Source: a virus. Taken from it: a stretch of 32,926 bases of DNA. The stretch lies in the IMG/VR virus record IMGVR_UViG_3300036832_001087, positions 1 through 32,926 of that record; one strand, given 5' to 3'. This document shows positions 22,776 through 29,847 of the stretch, piece by piece. The first letter of the stretch is position 1; each line of letters opens with the position of its first letter. Below the pieces are notes generated by a model. The model had not been told where the DNA came from and made no database searches. It saw only the letters and a list, made by a program, of their open reading frames with translations. The position numbers and the translations under genes are program-made.

Positions 22776-22976
22776 ATGCCAATCACACAGGATGAATACG
22801 AGAAGATCAGCGCCATCGTGACTCACGCCACGCTGACCAAGAGCGTCGAATATGCGTGGCCCGACATGCCGCCGAGCGAGCAGGACGCGATCGTCGTCGG
22901 CGTGATCGACCGCATGGCCCGCATGCGCGGCTGGGCAGTGCGGCGGGAGTTCGTGGAGAGCGAGGAAGAGGAATGA
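22776..22976 (+). CDS. Small acidic protein (66 aa)
   Basis: A 66-residue protein starting MPITQDEYEKISAIVTHATL and ending in EFVESEEEE. CGAGGTG precedes the ATG. The stop overlaps the next ATG (ATGA at 22973-22976). The pattern of alternating helix and charged residues suggests a small regulatory or adaptor protein. No family recognised. Confidence 0.6.
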   Translation: MPITQDEYEKISAIVTHATLTKSVEYAWPDMPPSEQDAIVVGVIDRMARMRGWAVRREFVESEEEE

Positions 22977-23218
22977 TAAAGGCTACAGGCACATTTAAGG
23001 GTCGTAAGACTCTGTTCGTCGGATTGAGCTTCGGCAATCTGGACCGTTTTCGCGCCCAGCCAATGGACACGTTCATCACCATCGATGGATGCGAAACCGG
23101 TTTGCCGTTCGATGTGCTGATCTTTTCCGGTGAGACTGAAGCGCACATGGCTGACGCGATGGTGGATAGTTTCGGTCCAGAGACCAAGGTTCATGTCGGT
23201 CCGGGATTAAAGCAATGA
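22973..23218 (+). CDS. Small hypothetical protein (81 aa)
   Basis: An 81-residue protein with an alternating strand pattern: MIKATGTFKGRKTLFVGLSF, DTFITIDGCETG, FDVLIFSGETEAHMAD and a C-terminal VHVGPGLKQ. The regular beta strands suggest a small beta-rich or alpha/beta fold. No known motif. Coupled by 4-base overlaps at both ends. Confidence 0.6.
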   Translation: MIKATGTFKGRKTLFVGLSFGNLDRFRAQPMDTFITIDGCETGLPFDVLIFSGETEAHMADAMVDSFGPETKVHVGPGLKQ

Positions 23219-23463
23219 AACAAGTCCGCGTGGGCAACGGACGAGTCTACCTCGTCCCAACAACCTACGCCGAGGGCGAGGAGATGATCACCAAGGCGAT
23301 GCGCTACCACGAAGGGCGCGGCGGCAATCTTGCCGTCCAGGCTACATGCGCTCGCGTCGCGTTTGGGCTGTTTTGCGACCAATCATTGACACCTGATCCG
23401 ACCACCGCACTCGGCTTTCTCATACAGCGCATCTGCCAACGCAAGGGCGCCGGACTTGAATGA
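23215..23463 (+). CDS. Small hypothetical protein (82 aa)
   Basis: An 82-residue protein, MKQVRVGNGRVYLVPTTYAE then GEEMITKAMRYHEGRGGN, with two Cys. The first 20 residues look like two strands, followed by helices. No family recognised. Coupled to both neighbours by ATGA overlaps, so translated as part of the small-gene train. Confidence 0.6.
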   Translation: MKQVRVGNGRVYLVPTTYAEGEEMITKAMRYHEGRGGNLAVQATCARVAFGLFCDQSLTPDPTTALGFLIQRICQRKGAGLE

Positions 23464-23882
23464 ATCCCGACAAGCTCGCCAAGATCAAAGCGCTGGCGGA
23501 AGACTCGCGCGGCGATCCGGCGACGCGGGAAATCGCGCGCCGCGCCTATGCGCGCTACGCCAAAGAGCCGTTTCAAGAGACACCGAAGTGGGAGCCGCCG
23601 CGCAATCCGCAGCACGAGGGTCTGAAGACCGGCGCGGAATACGACAGCTTCCGATTCATGGATCTCGGTTCCTGGCGCACCGCCAAGGCGACCGGCAATC
23701 CATGGCACATCACCAAACACAAAGGGATCGCCTATCATTTTGTGTTGTTTCGGCACAAGAAAAGCTCCACATGGGGTTGGGTGAGAACCAACCAAATCAC
23801 CAACCACGTCGAGTTTTCCGGCCGCTTCGCCACCCTTGCGGAGGCTCACGCTAACGCATGGACGATGCTCCAGACGATATGA
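23460..23882 (+). CDS. Hypothetical protein (140 aa)
   Basis: A 140-residue protein with a helical basic N-terminus (MNPDKLAKIKALAEDSRGDP) and a beta-rich C-terminal half: GNPWHITKHKGIAYHFVLFR, WGWVRTNQITNHVEFSG and RFATLAEAHANAW. The C-terminal part resembles a double-stranded-RNA-like or small alpha/beta fold, but I know no match. It begins in an ATGA overlap with the preceding gene. Confidence 0.6.
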   Translation: MNPDKLAKIKALAEDSRGDPATREIARRAYARYAKEPFQETPKWEPPRNPQHEGLKTGAEYDSFRFMDLGSWRTAKATGNPWHITKHKGIAYHFVLFRHKKSSTWGWVRTNQITNHVEFSGRFATLAEAHANAWTMLQTI

Positions 23883-24070
23883 ACTTTGCGTGGTCGCTGA
23901 CGCTGGGTGAGGTGCTAGAGATCGTCATCGAGCACTGTGACCACACCATGCATAGCTCCGATCCACAAATGATCGGGGTTCACCTGAAGATGGCCGCCAG
24001 AGCGATGCGATGCGCTCTGGAGATCTATGGTTCCGCAATAAAGGTGCCAAACAAAGGACCAAAAGTATGA
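23879..24070 (+). CDS. Small helical protein (63 aa)
   Basis: A 63-residue protein, MNFAWSLTLGEVLEIVIEHC then HLKMAARAMRCALEIYG. ATG 23879 overlaps the previous stop codon (ATGA); an in-frame ATG at 23858 would add 7 acidic residues. The end overlaps the next ATG in the same way. Two helices with Cys and His; no family recognised. Confidence 0.55.
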   Translation: MNFAWSLTLGEVLEIVIEHCDHTMHSSDPQMIGVHLKMAARAMRCALEIYGSAIKVPNKGPKV

Positions 24071-24438
24071 GTCAGTACACTGTCACCCTGCAGCTTTCCG
24101 ACAAGGCGCAGTTTCTTCACTTCGTTGATACGGTCGGGCCGGTCGCCGGCCAATTGGTGATCACCGTCGGGCACGACGACGTCCAGGCGCCCGCTGAGCC
24201 TCCTAAGTGGCATGAGCCGAAGGCCACCAAGCCTCGCCAGCTGCGCGGGTCGAAGGTCAACGCCACCGTCCTCAGGGCGCTCGACAGCGGCCCTCAGAGC
24301 GTCAAGGCGCTCAAGGAGGCGCTCGAGGCCAACGGCATGTCCCCGGGCTCGCTGTCGACCGGCATCGCGGCTTTGACCAAGGCCAGGCAGATCGAACGTG
24401 AATCCGAAGGCGTCTACCGCCTCGCTCAGGCGGCGTGA
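24067..24438 (+). CDS. Protein with C-terminal winged-helix-like domain
   Basis: A 123-residue protein. The N-terminal 45 residues are strand-rich (MSQYTVTLQLSDKAQFLHFV, then GQLVITVGHDD). A Pro/Lys linker follows, then KVNATVLRALDSGPQSVKAL, GMSPGSLSTGIAALTKARQI and ERESEGVYRLA, which have the spacing of a winged-helix domain. Such two-part proteins often act as phage regulators or ssDNA-binding accessories. DNA binding is inferred from the fold pattern only. Start and end are in 4-base or shorter overlaps. Confidence 0.65.
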   Translation: MSQYTVTLQLSDKAQFLHFVDTVGPVAGQLVITVGHDDVQAPAEPPKWHEPKATKPRQLRGSKVNATVLRALDSGPQSVKALKEALEANGMSPGSLSTGIAALTKARQIERESEGVYRLAQAA

Positions 24439-24665
24439 TGGTGCGTGAACTTCTCATAGAAGACGCTGAAGCGACCGCGAAACGCTATCGCGAAATGCTT
24501 TTGTCGATAGGCGTCTGCCCATCATGCATAGACAGAGCGCCGGAACCCTTCGGCTGTTCCGATTGCTTGAATACGGGCTGGGAAGGCGGCGCTCCGCGTG
24601 GGTTTGTCTCTGAGCGGTTCCATCAGGAAGAGTTAAAACGCATCAGTGAACGTCGCCAAACGTGA
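24438..24665 (+). CDS. Small four-cysteine zinc-finger protein
   Basis: A 75-residue protein with Cys27, Cys30, Cys40 and Cys43 (GVCPSC, then FGCSDCLNTGW). The CxxC-x9-CxxCxxTGW pattern resembles the zinc finger of DnaJ-like proteins. The C-terminus is charged helix. Its ATG overlaps the previous stop in a TGATG junction. It is likely to bind one zinc ion; nucleic-acid or protein binding cannot be told apart. Confidence 0.6.
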   Translation: MVRELLIEDAEATAKRYREMLLSIGVCPSCIDRAPEPFGCSDCLNTGWEGGAPRGFVSERFHQEELKRISERRQT

Positions 24666-25042
24666 ACGAAGCCCAGCGCAAGGCCAATCTGGTTGCAGCG
24701 ATCAACGCGCTGTCGGGAGGGTATGCGCGTCGATGGGAGGATAAGTGGGCGGTCGGGTTGCTTGATCTGGTGATGAAGCTGCCCGGTCATCCGCTCATTT
24801 GGGGCGAAGGAAAGATCATTGAGGGCCTGACCTTCGCCCCCACTCTCCGTCAGTTCGAAGAAGGCAACAAGATCCAAGCGGCCGGCATGCGCGCCATCCT
24901 GATCGGCTGGAAGGGGCCGACGATGTTCGTCTCGCCGTGGGTCAAGAAGGTCGATTGCGGCACCTGCTTCTACGGTACGGGACCGAATCTCGCTATCCTG
25001 CAGGAGTTTTTGAATGGACGAAAAAACCAATGGGCCGTTTGA
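24662..25042 (+). CDS. PD-(D/E)XK nuclease candidate (VRR-NUC-like)
   Basis: A 126-residue protein with the order expected for the PD-(D/E)XK fold: GLLDLVMKLPGHPLIWGEGK gives Asp35 and Glu49-x-Lys51, then TFAPTLRQFEEG gives Gln64, and a helix follows (IQAAGMRAILIGWKG). Those residues would bind the metal and the scissile phosphate. Similar small phage proteins act as Holliday-junction or branched-DNA nucleases, and the neighbouring SSB-like and helicase genes fit a recombination role. Start is GTG 24662, in a GTGA overlap. The assignment rests on motif spacing; no alignment was made. Confidence 0.65.
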   Translation: MNEAQRKANLVAAINALSGGYARRWEDKWAVGLLDLVMKLPGHPLIWGEGKIIEGLTFAPTLRQFEEGNKIQAAGMRAILIGWKGPTMFVSPWVKKVDCGTCFYGTGPNLAILQEFLNGRKNQWAV

Positions 25043-25349
25043 AGACACTTCGACCTTCGCTCAGATTCTTAAGACCGCGCTTCGCCGCGGCAAGAACTGG
25101 GACGCGCTGTCGAACGACGCTAAGGAGGCGCTCGAGCAGACGGCGACGTCGATCGCCCGCATTCTCCACGGCGACCCGCTCGAGATCAAGCACTGGCAGC
25201 GCGCTGCCAACTATTTGCAACTGCGCGCCTTCGTCATGGACAAGAAGCTGGAAAACGAGGTGAAGAGCACTGTCACCGAGCGCCTCCGGCCGCCGCCTCC
25301 GCGGCCGACGATGGTGCCGCGTCAATCTGAAGAGTTGGGCGATGCATGA
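25014..25349 (+). CDS. Hypothetical helical protein (111 aa)
   Basis: A 111-residue protein with helices ILKTALRRGKNWDALSNDAK, TATSIARILHGDPLEIKHWQ and a Pro-rich C-terminus ending in RPPPPRPTMVPRQSEELGDA. It overlaps the nuclease gene by 29 bases and the next small ORF space by a few bases. I recall a similar helical family in alphaproteobacterial phages, function unknown. Its acidic start and regular helices suggest a small folded domain. Confidence 0.6.
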   Translation: MDEKTNGPFEDTSTFAQILKTALRRGKNWDALSNDAKEALEQTATSIARILHGDPLEIKHWQRAANYLQLRAFVMDKKLENEVKSTVTERLRPPPPRPTMVPRQSEELGDA

Positions 25350-25374
25350 CCGACGTGCAACCGGAGTCAACCTA

Positions 25375-25737
25375 ATGGAAGTGCTTAGATACAAATTGCC
25401 CAACACTGTAGCCGAAGCTCACCTGGAAATTATCAATCAAGCAAGGCAAGCAGACGAGGCTGAACAATATCTCTACGATCACCCAACCAACGCTGAAAAG
25501 GAGAATGAGAAACTGAGGGAACAAAACCGAATATTGCGAGCCGAAAATCGCGGGTTGAAACTCGCGCTCGCTGAAGCGCTCAAGCCGCTCGCCGACACCA
25601 AAGACAAGAAGTTTGAGGAACTCTCCGTCATTGATTTAGCAAAAGCCATTTTCAGCGATCGCATTGCTGATGGTCCTCATATGGTGTGTGCTGAAATCAT
25701 CGCGCAGTTCCCCGGCGGTTTATGGAGAGTTGTGTGA
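25375..25737 (+). CDS. Coiled-coil protein (120 aa)
   Basis: Begins MEVLRYKLPNTVAEAHLEII. The middle is strong coiled coil: AEKENEKLREQNRILRAENR, with leucines in heptads, then LADTKDKKFEELSVIDLAKA. GGAG lies 8 bases before the ATG at 25375; an in-frame ATG at 25342 would add 11 residues and overlap the preceding gene. Probable oligomeric protein, function unknown. Confidence 0.6.
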   Translation: MEVLRYKLPNTVAEAHLEIINQARQADEAEQYLYDHPTNAEKENEKLREQNRILRAENRGLKLALAEALKPLADTKDKKFEELSVIDLAKAIFSDRIADGPHMVCAEIIAQFPGGLWRVV

Positions 25738-25943
25738 GCTCGGAAGACAAATACGAAGACTTCGAACTTTCAATCGAGCGCATCATGAAAGCCACTGGTC
25801 GCAACCGGCGGCAGGCTACCAGCATGCTCGTGCAGGCGTTGAAATCCGGCAAAGTCAGGGCGCGTGGCACGCTGCCGGGTAAGGATCATCCGGAGCCGAT
25901 TTCGCCTGAAGTTTTTCAAGAAATCCTACCGTCCGAACATTGA
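25734..25943 (+). CDS. Small protein, paralogue of the gene at 20055
   Basis: A 69-residue protein, MSSEDKYEDFELSIERIMKA then GRNRRQATSMLVQALKSGKV and HPEPISPEVFQEILP. It shares the GRxRRQA...LKSG(E/K)V...PEPI...VFQ string with the gene at 20055. I chose GTG 25734 because GGAGAG lies 4 bases ahead and the GTGA overlaps the previous stop; ATG 25722 is the alternative. The basic, Arg-rich helix may contact DNA. Role unknown. Confidence 0.65.
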   Translation: MSSEDKYEDFELSIERIMKATGRNRRQATSMLVQALKSGKVRARGTLPGKDHPEPISPEVFQEILPSEH

Positions 25944-25945
25944 GC

Positions 25946-27376
25946 ATGAGCACCCTCGATCCGGTCCAGATTGCCGCGTTGGATTTCGCTCGCGACAAGC
26001 GCGGCGTCGGTTGGTTCTTAGAACAAGGGCTTGGCAAGACCCTGTGCGCGCTAGCTGAGTTCTCTTGGTACAGCAACCTCGGCGAGGCGGATCGGATGGT
26101 GATCGTCTGTCCAAACAGTTTCAAGCGAGGCTGGATTGACGAAATCGAGAAGCACGGTTTCGATTTCGATTGGCATATTTTCAGATCGCTAAAGAAGGCG
26201 GACGCGGCGAAATTCATCAATGTCCGCCAGCGCCACCGGCCGCCGGTGTTCGTCCTGAATTACGAAGCGTTGCGGATGCCCAACGTGCTCAAGGCGATGT
26301 GCGCCTGGGCGGCGCGCGGCAAGACCTATTTCGCCATCGATGAATCGATCCAGATCAAGAGCAACCGCTCGGCTCAAACCAAGGCGGTGCATAAACTCGC
26401 GCCGCTCTGCGCCTGGGTGAGGCTCTTGACCGGCCGGCCGCAGACGCAAGGGCCGCATGACCTGTGGGGCCAATTGCGCGCCATTGGCCTCGTGCCCGAG
26501 ATGAACTTCTACGCCTTCCGCGGCCATTTTTGCCAGATGGGCGGCTGGATGAACAAGGAAGTGGTCAGGGCCAGGAATACCGAGGACCTAGCTCGATTGA
26601 TGGCGCCCTTCGTCTTCCAGGCGAAGAAGTCCGCCTGGTTGCCGGAGCTCCCGCGCAAGGATTACACCATCCGCGACTATGCGATGTCGCCGAGGCAGAC
26701 AGCGCAATATGCGTCGATGGAAGAAGACTTTCTACTCGAGATCGAACGCGGAGACACCGTCACAGTAGATGTCGCGATCGCTAAATACGCGAAGCTGGCC
26801 CAAATCCAGACGGGTTTCATATATGACGAGACTGGCGCCGTTCATCAGCTTGTCGATAATTCCGAGAATCCCCGGCTCAATCTCCTTCGCCAGCTTTTGG
26901 AAGAAGAGGTCGAGGGCAAGGTTTGCATCGTCTATCGGCATCGGGCGGTACTCGACATGCTGGCCAAGACCATGCGCCCATATAATGCGGCCTGGATCAT
27001 GGGCCGGATGAAACCGGAGGATATCGAGGACCAGAAACGACGCTTCAATGAAGAGCCTTCTTGTCGGATCATCTTCCTGCAAGCCGAAGCTTCAAAATAC
27101 GGCCATACCTTATTGGGCGGACCAGGCCCCGACGATCTCTGTCGGACAATGATCTTTTTCGAAAACAGCTACTCGGCCGACACGCGCGATCAGATCGAGG
27201 ATCGAATTCATCGCCGCGGCCAGACCGGTGAGCGGGTGCTCTATATCGACCTGTCGGCTAGCGAGCTTGATCGGCGGATCGTCAAGGCGCTGCAGCGCAA
27301 GGACGAGCTTTACAAGTCAGTGTTTCGCAATCTCAAAGCTGCCTTGCCTTCCGAGAACGAACCGGCGATGAAATAG
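25946..27376 (+). CDS. SNF2-type DNA helicase/translocase
   Basis: A 476-residue superfamily 2 enzyme. Motif I is EQGLGKT (residues 26-32), motif Ia is VIVCPNSFKRGW (52-63), motif II is FAIDESIQIKS with Asp132-Glu133-Ser134, motif III is LLTGRPQTQGPHDLW, and motif VI is DQIEDRIHRRGQTG near the C-terminus. SNF2-type phage enzymes usually remodel or unwind DNA junctions; the usual DEAH box is DES here. Motif II still has both acidic residues, so ATP hydrolysis is expected. I chose ATG 25946; a TTG six bases earlier is a weaker start. It directly follows the small paralogue and ends 2 bases before the tail-fibre gene. Confidence 0.9.
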   Translation: MSTLDPVQIAALDFARDKRGVGWFLEQGLGKTLCALAEFSWYSNLGEADRMVIVCPNSFKRGWIDEIEKHGFDFDWHIFRSLKKADAAKFINVRQRHRPPVFVLNYEALRMPNVLKAMCAWAARGKTYFAIDESIQIKSNRSAQTKAVHKLAPLCAWVRLLTGRPQTQGPHDLWGQLRAIGLVPEMNFYAFRGHFCQMGGWMNKEVVRARNTEDLARLMAPFVFQAKKSAWLPELPRKDYTIRDYAMSPRQTAQYASMEEDFLLEIERGDTVTVDVAIAKYAKLAQIQTGFIYDETGAVHQLVDNSENPRLNLLRQLLEEEVEGKVCIVYRHRAVLDMLAKTMRPYNAAWIMGRMKPEDIEDQKRRFNEEPSCRIIFLQAEASKYGHTLLGGPGPDDLCRTMIFFENSYSADTRDQIEDRIHRRGQTGERVLYIDLSASELDRRIVKALQRKDELYKSVFRNLKAALPSENEPAMK

Positions 27377-27378
27377 AT

Positions 27379-28134
27379 ATGACCGACCTCATCGTTCGCC
27401 AGATCATGGACGACGTCAACCACGACGATCTCGCCACGCCTGGCGACTTCCCTGAGCCGCCGATCACCGGGCTGACCTATGGCCGCGGCGGCGGGACGTG
27501 GTCGCCGGTGCTGCCGCTGCTCTCCAATCAGGTCAATGACGTTCGTGGCCCGATCCTTATCCCGTACGGGACGCAGGGTGTGCCAGCGCTGATGATCGGC
27601 TCTAACGACAGCGGATTTTATCGCCAGAGCACGATCACCTATTTCAGAGCCAGCGGCGCCTTCTGCATGGCCTGGCATCCCAGCGGGGTCCAGTCCTGGG
27701 TGCCCATAAACATGGGCAACCAAAAGATCAGTGCGCTGGCTGACCCGACCGCGTTCGACGACGCGCTTAATGTGCGCACCGCCGACGCTCGCTATGCCGG
27801 CCTCACCAATCCGTGGTTCGACTTCACGCCCGACCCAGGCTGGCTGAACAGCACCGTCCGATTCCGGGTGCTGGACAACGGTAAGAATCTACAGATCGCC
27901 GGCGACATTCAGGCGCCCCTTCCCGCCGGCGCGCGGGCGCGCATGGGCGTGTTGCCGGAAGGCGCGCGGCCGACACGCGCTTGTCGCACTGCGGGCATCT
28001 GCTCGAGCGGGGTGCTATTCGGCTGGGCGATGTTCGAAGTCAGCCCGAGCGGCGAGGTTTGGGTTGTATGGTCGATCGGCAATCCGCCCGACAACGGCGT
28101 CGGTTCAATCAACGCCATCATTCCGATGGACTGA
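27379..28134 (+). CDS. Tail-fibre-like receptor-binding protein
   Basis: A 251-residue protein. Residues 108-140 (VPINMGNQKISALADPTAFD, then DALNVRTADARYA) match the NLGNxKISNLADPxxxxDAVN pattern found at the joints of many phage tail fibres. Upstream is a beta-rich N-terminal region (GPILIPYGTQGVPALMIG). The C-terminal 110 residues, with WLNSTVRFRVLDNGKNLQIA and RVxG-type strands, look like a jelly-roll head that contacts the host. At 251 residues it is short for a whole fibre, so it may be a small fibre tip. It is on the plus strand, apart from the structural genes on the minus strand. Confidence 0.75.
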   Translation: MTDLIVRQIMDDVNHDDLATPGDFPEPPITGLTYGRGGGTWSPVLPLLSNQVNDVRGPILIPYGTQGVPALMIGSNDSGFYRQSTITYFRASGAFCMAWHPSGVQSWVPINMGNQKISALADPTAFDDALNVRTADARYAGLTNPWFDFTPDPGWLNSTVRFRVLDNGKNLQIAGDIQAPLPAGARARMGVLPEGARPTRACRTAGICSSGVLFGWAMFEVSPSGEVWVVWSIGNPPDNGVGSINAIIPMD

Positions 28135-28147
28135 AAAGGAGAGGAAC

Positions 28148-28861
28148 ATGAAATTTATTCTCAGCGCAGCGCTTTTGGCAGCGATCGGCGTGACGCCGGC
28201 GAACGCCACGTTGCAGATCGCCTTCGGCAATGGCGCATCCACGTTCACCTGTCAGGATCAGACGGCCTGCGATTTGGACGGGGCGGCGAAGAATTTGTTG
28301 CTGCTCAACACCTTCGTCGGCGACATCAAAGTGGTCGGCACCTTCGCCGCCTCGACCACCCACCCCGACGAGCTGTCGGTCTCCAATCTCACCATTACCA
28401 ATCTGGGCAGCGGGATCGAGACGCTGTTCATGGCGGTCGGCGACACCAACTTCATCGGGCCGGTCAGCTCAATCCTCGCCTCCGGTTCGGGCACCTTCAA
28501 CAACGACGTCGGCGGCAGCGCATCCGTCTCGTTCTTCGCCTCGCCCACCAACACCCAGCCCGCCGCCAACGCGACCGACCTGCCGGGCGCGATGCTGTTC
28601 ACGACCGGCGAGACGGTCACTTCGGCGCCGACTTCTTTTTCCGGCACCAAGGATTCGCTGTTCTCGGCGCTGGGGCCGTTCTCGATGGCGGAAGGCGCGA
28701 GCTTGACTTTGCTTCCTGGCGCGTCCGTCACTGGCTTCAATGAGTCGATGGCGGCGCAGGCGATCCCCGAGCCGCGCACTTGGGCGATGCTGCTGATCGG
28801 GTTCGGCCTGATGGGGTTCGCCGCGTTCCGGCGTCGACGTACACAGCACTTCGCGCTCTAA
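28148..28861 (+). CDS. PEP-CTERM secreted protein (first of two)
   Basis: A 237-residue exported protein. Residues 1-20 (MKFILSAALLAAIGVTPANA) form a classic signal peptide with a PANA cleavage site. The mature part is Ser/Thr/Asn/Gly-rich and beta-like. The C-terminus (about 206-237) is a PEPxxWA-type CTERM tail: IPEPRTW, then a hydrophobic helix MLLIGFGLMGFAAF, then RRRR. In Alphaproteobacteria exosortase/EpsH-type systems cut after PEP and attach the protein at the envelope. AAAAGGAGAG precedes the ATG, and the same sequence precedes the next gene. The codons are as GC-rich as the neighbours. PEP-CTERM proteins are expected in host genomes, not phages, so this one is unusual. Confidence 0.85.
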   Translation: MKFILSAALLAAIGVTPANATLQIAFGNGASTFTCQDQTACDLDGAAKNLLLLNTFVGDIKVVGTFAASTTHPDELSVSNLTITNLGSGIETLFMAVGDTNFIGPVSSILASGSGTFNNDVGGSASVSFFASPTNTQPAANATDLPGAMLFTTGETVTSAPTSFSGTKDSLFSALGPFSMAEGASLTLLPGASVTGFNESMAAQAIPEPRTWAMLLIGFGLMGFAAFRRRRTQHFAL

Positions 28862-28873
28862 AAGGAGAGATCC

Positions 28874-29569
28874 ATGAACAAGCTATTGATGACTGCAGCG
28901 CTACTGGCGGCGGTCGGCGTGACGCCAGCCCGCGCGGTGACGGCGACCTTCTGCGGCCCTCAGTCTGAGGGCAACGCACCCGCTGGATGCTCGGGGACCA
29001 ATGAAAGCATGGTGTTCCTTGATGCCGCCAAGGACGTTACGCTCGGCTTCGGACAGGTGGGCGGGAACCACGCTGTCCCAACCATGTTCCTTTCATCCGA
29101 TGGCGGCGCATTGAACATGACAATCGATCTTTCCAATGGCTTCGGGACCATCACCCCGGCGCATGGCTTTGTCGATTTTAACGGCTTGGACATCACCATT
29201 CCGGGGTTCACGTTCACCGACATTCTGTTCGACGCGCAATTAACGCCGACTTCCAGCGCGACGGACAATTTCAGCATCAGCGCTTTCTCGGGAGCCCATA
29301 TCCTCGATGGCGTTGGCAATGAAACGGACGCGGCGGACACCGACAAGCAGTTCGCGGCCTTCGCGGTCGGCGGCGCGTTCGACGAGGTCAACATCCAGTC
29401 GACGACCGGCTTCGACGAGATCAAGCATATCGAAATCAGCGGGCTTGCGCCGCTGGCGGCAGTGCCAGAGCCTCGCACTTGGGTTATGATGCTGCTTGGG
29501 TTTGCGAGTCTCGCCTATGCAGCGCGCCGAAGAATCACTCGTCAACGGGATCTTGGCGCTCGCGCTTAG
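28874..29569 (+). CDS. PEP-CTERM secreted protein (second of two)
   Basis: A 231-residue paralogue of the gene just upstream. Residues 1-21 (MNKLLMTAALLAAVGVTPAR onward) nearly repeat the first signal peptide. The body is beta-like (GGALNMTIDLSNGFGTITPA). The tail at about 197-231 is VPEPRTW, MMLLGFASLAYAA, then RRR with a longer basic end. The PEPRTW motif is intact; W is followed by V rather than A. It has the same AAAAGGAGAG ribosome site as its partner. The 3' end overlaps a small membrane ORF by 53 bases in another frame. Likely a tandem duplication followed by divergence of the body. Confidence 0.85.
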   Translation: MNKLLMTAALLAAVGVTPARAVTATFCGPQSEGNAPAGCSGTNESMVFLDAAKDVTLGFGQVGGNHAVPTMFLSSDGGALNMTIDLSNGFGTITPAHGFVDFNGLDITIPGFTFTDILFDAQLTPTSSATDNFSISAFSGAHILDGVGNETDAADTDKQFAAFAVGGAFDEVNIQSTTGFDEIKHIEISGLAPLAAVPEPRTWVMMLLGFASLAYAARRRITRQRDLGARA

Positions 29570-29675
29570 TCTCGTCCTTTGGCGGTTGACCGGCAGCTTT
29601 CTCGGCTGGCTGGTTTTGGCCGCGCCGGGGAGCGCCTTGGTGATTTGGGGCTGGGTTCTGGCGCTGCGGGATTGA
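29517..29675 (+). CDS. Small two-span membrane protein, holin-like candidate
   Basis: A 52-residue protein nested in and extending past the end of the second PEP-CTERM gene. MQRAEESLVNGILALALSLV leads into one hydrophobic span and GSFLGWLVLAAPGSALVIWG forms a second, with a charged tail LRD. Two spans and small size are typical of holins or holin-like regulators. The frame was read by hand and has no stop before 29673. There is no strong Shine-Dalgarno. No endolysin is seen in the window, so lysis function is speculative. It may instead help the PEP-CTERM proteins or be chance. Confidence 0.5.
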   Translation: MQRAEESLVNGILALALSLVLWRLTGSFLGWLVLAAPGSALVIWGWVLALRD

Positions 29676-29752
29676 ACACGTTGGCTTGAGGCTGCTTAGA
29701 TCCCCCTTGTGGCCAAAGGCTCCCTTTTTGGGACCGTGTCAGACCAACGTCA

Positions 29753-29779
29753 GGGAGGGAGAGCGCGCCTCTCCCTCCC
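29753..29779. repeat. Perfect 11-bp hairpin without T tract
   Basis: GGGAGGGAGAG (29753-29763), loop CGCGC, CTCTCCCTCCC (29769-29779): a perfect stem. No T tract follows on either strand, so it is a weak terminator at best. It could block read-through or form a cruciform. It lies directly before the promoter at 29786. Confidence 0.7.
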
Positions 29780-29785
29780 GCCCGC

Positions 29786-29814
29786 TTGACTAGGACTGAC
29801 ATTAGGACTATGTG
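29786..29814 (+). promoter_or_regulatory. Promoter with two TAGGACT motifs
   Basis: TTGACT (29786-29791), 17-base spacer, TATGTG (29809-29814). TAGGACT occurs at 29791-29797 and 29803-29809, 12 bases apart, overlapping the -35 and -10 hexamers. This would drive the small membrane gene at 29848. Confidence 0.6.
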
Positions 29815-29847
29815 ACTGGCACCGAATGCCAAACTAAGGTGCCGAAA

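Noticed and set aside
28230-28706. Arg/Ser/Pro-rich frame inside the first PEP-CTERM gene
   Set aside because: Out-of-frame shadow; the signal peptide and CTERM tail fix the real frame.
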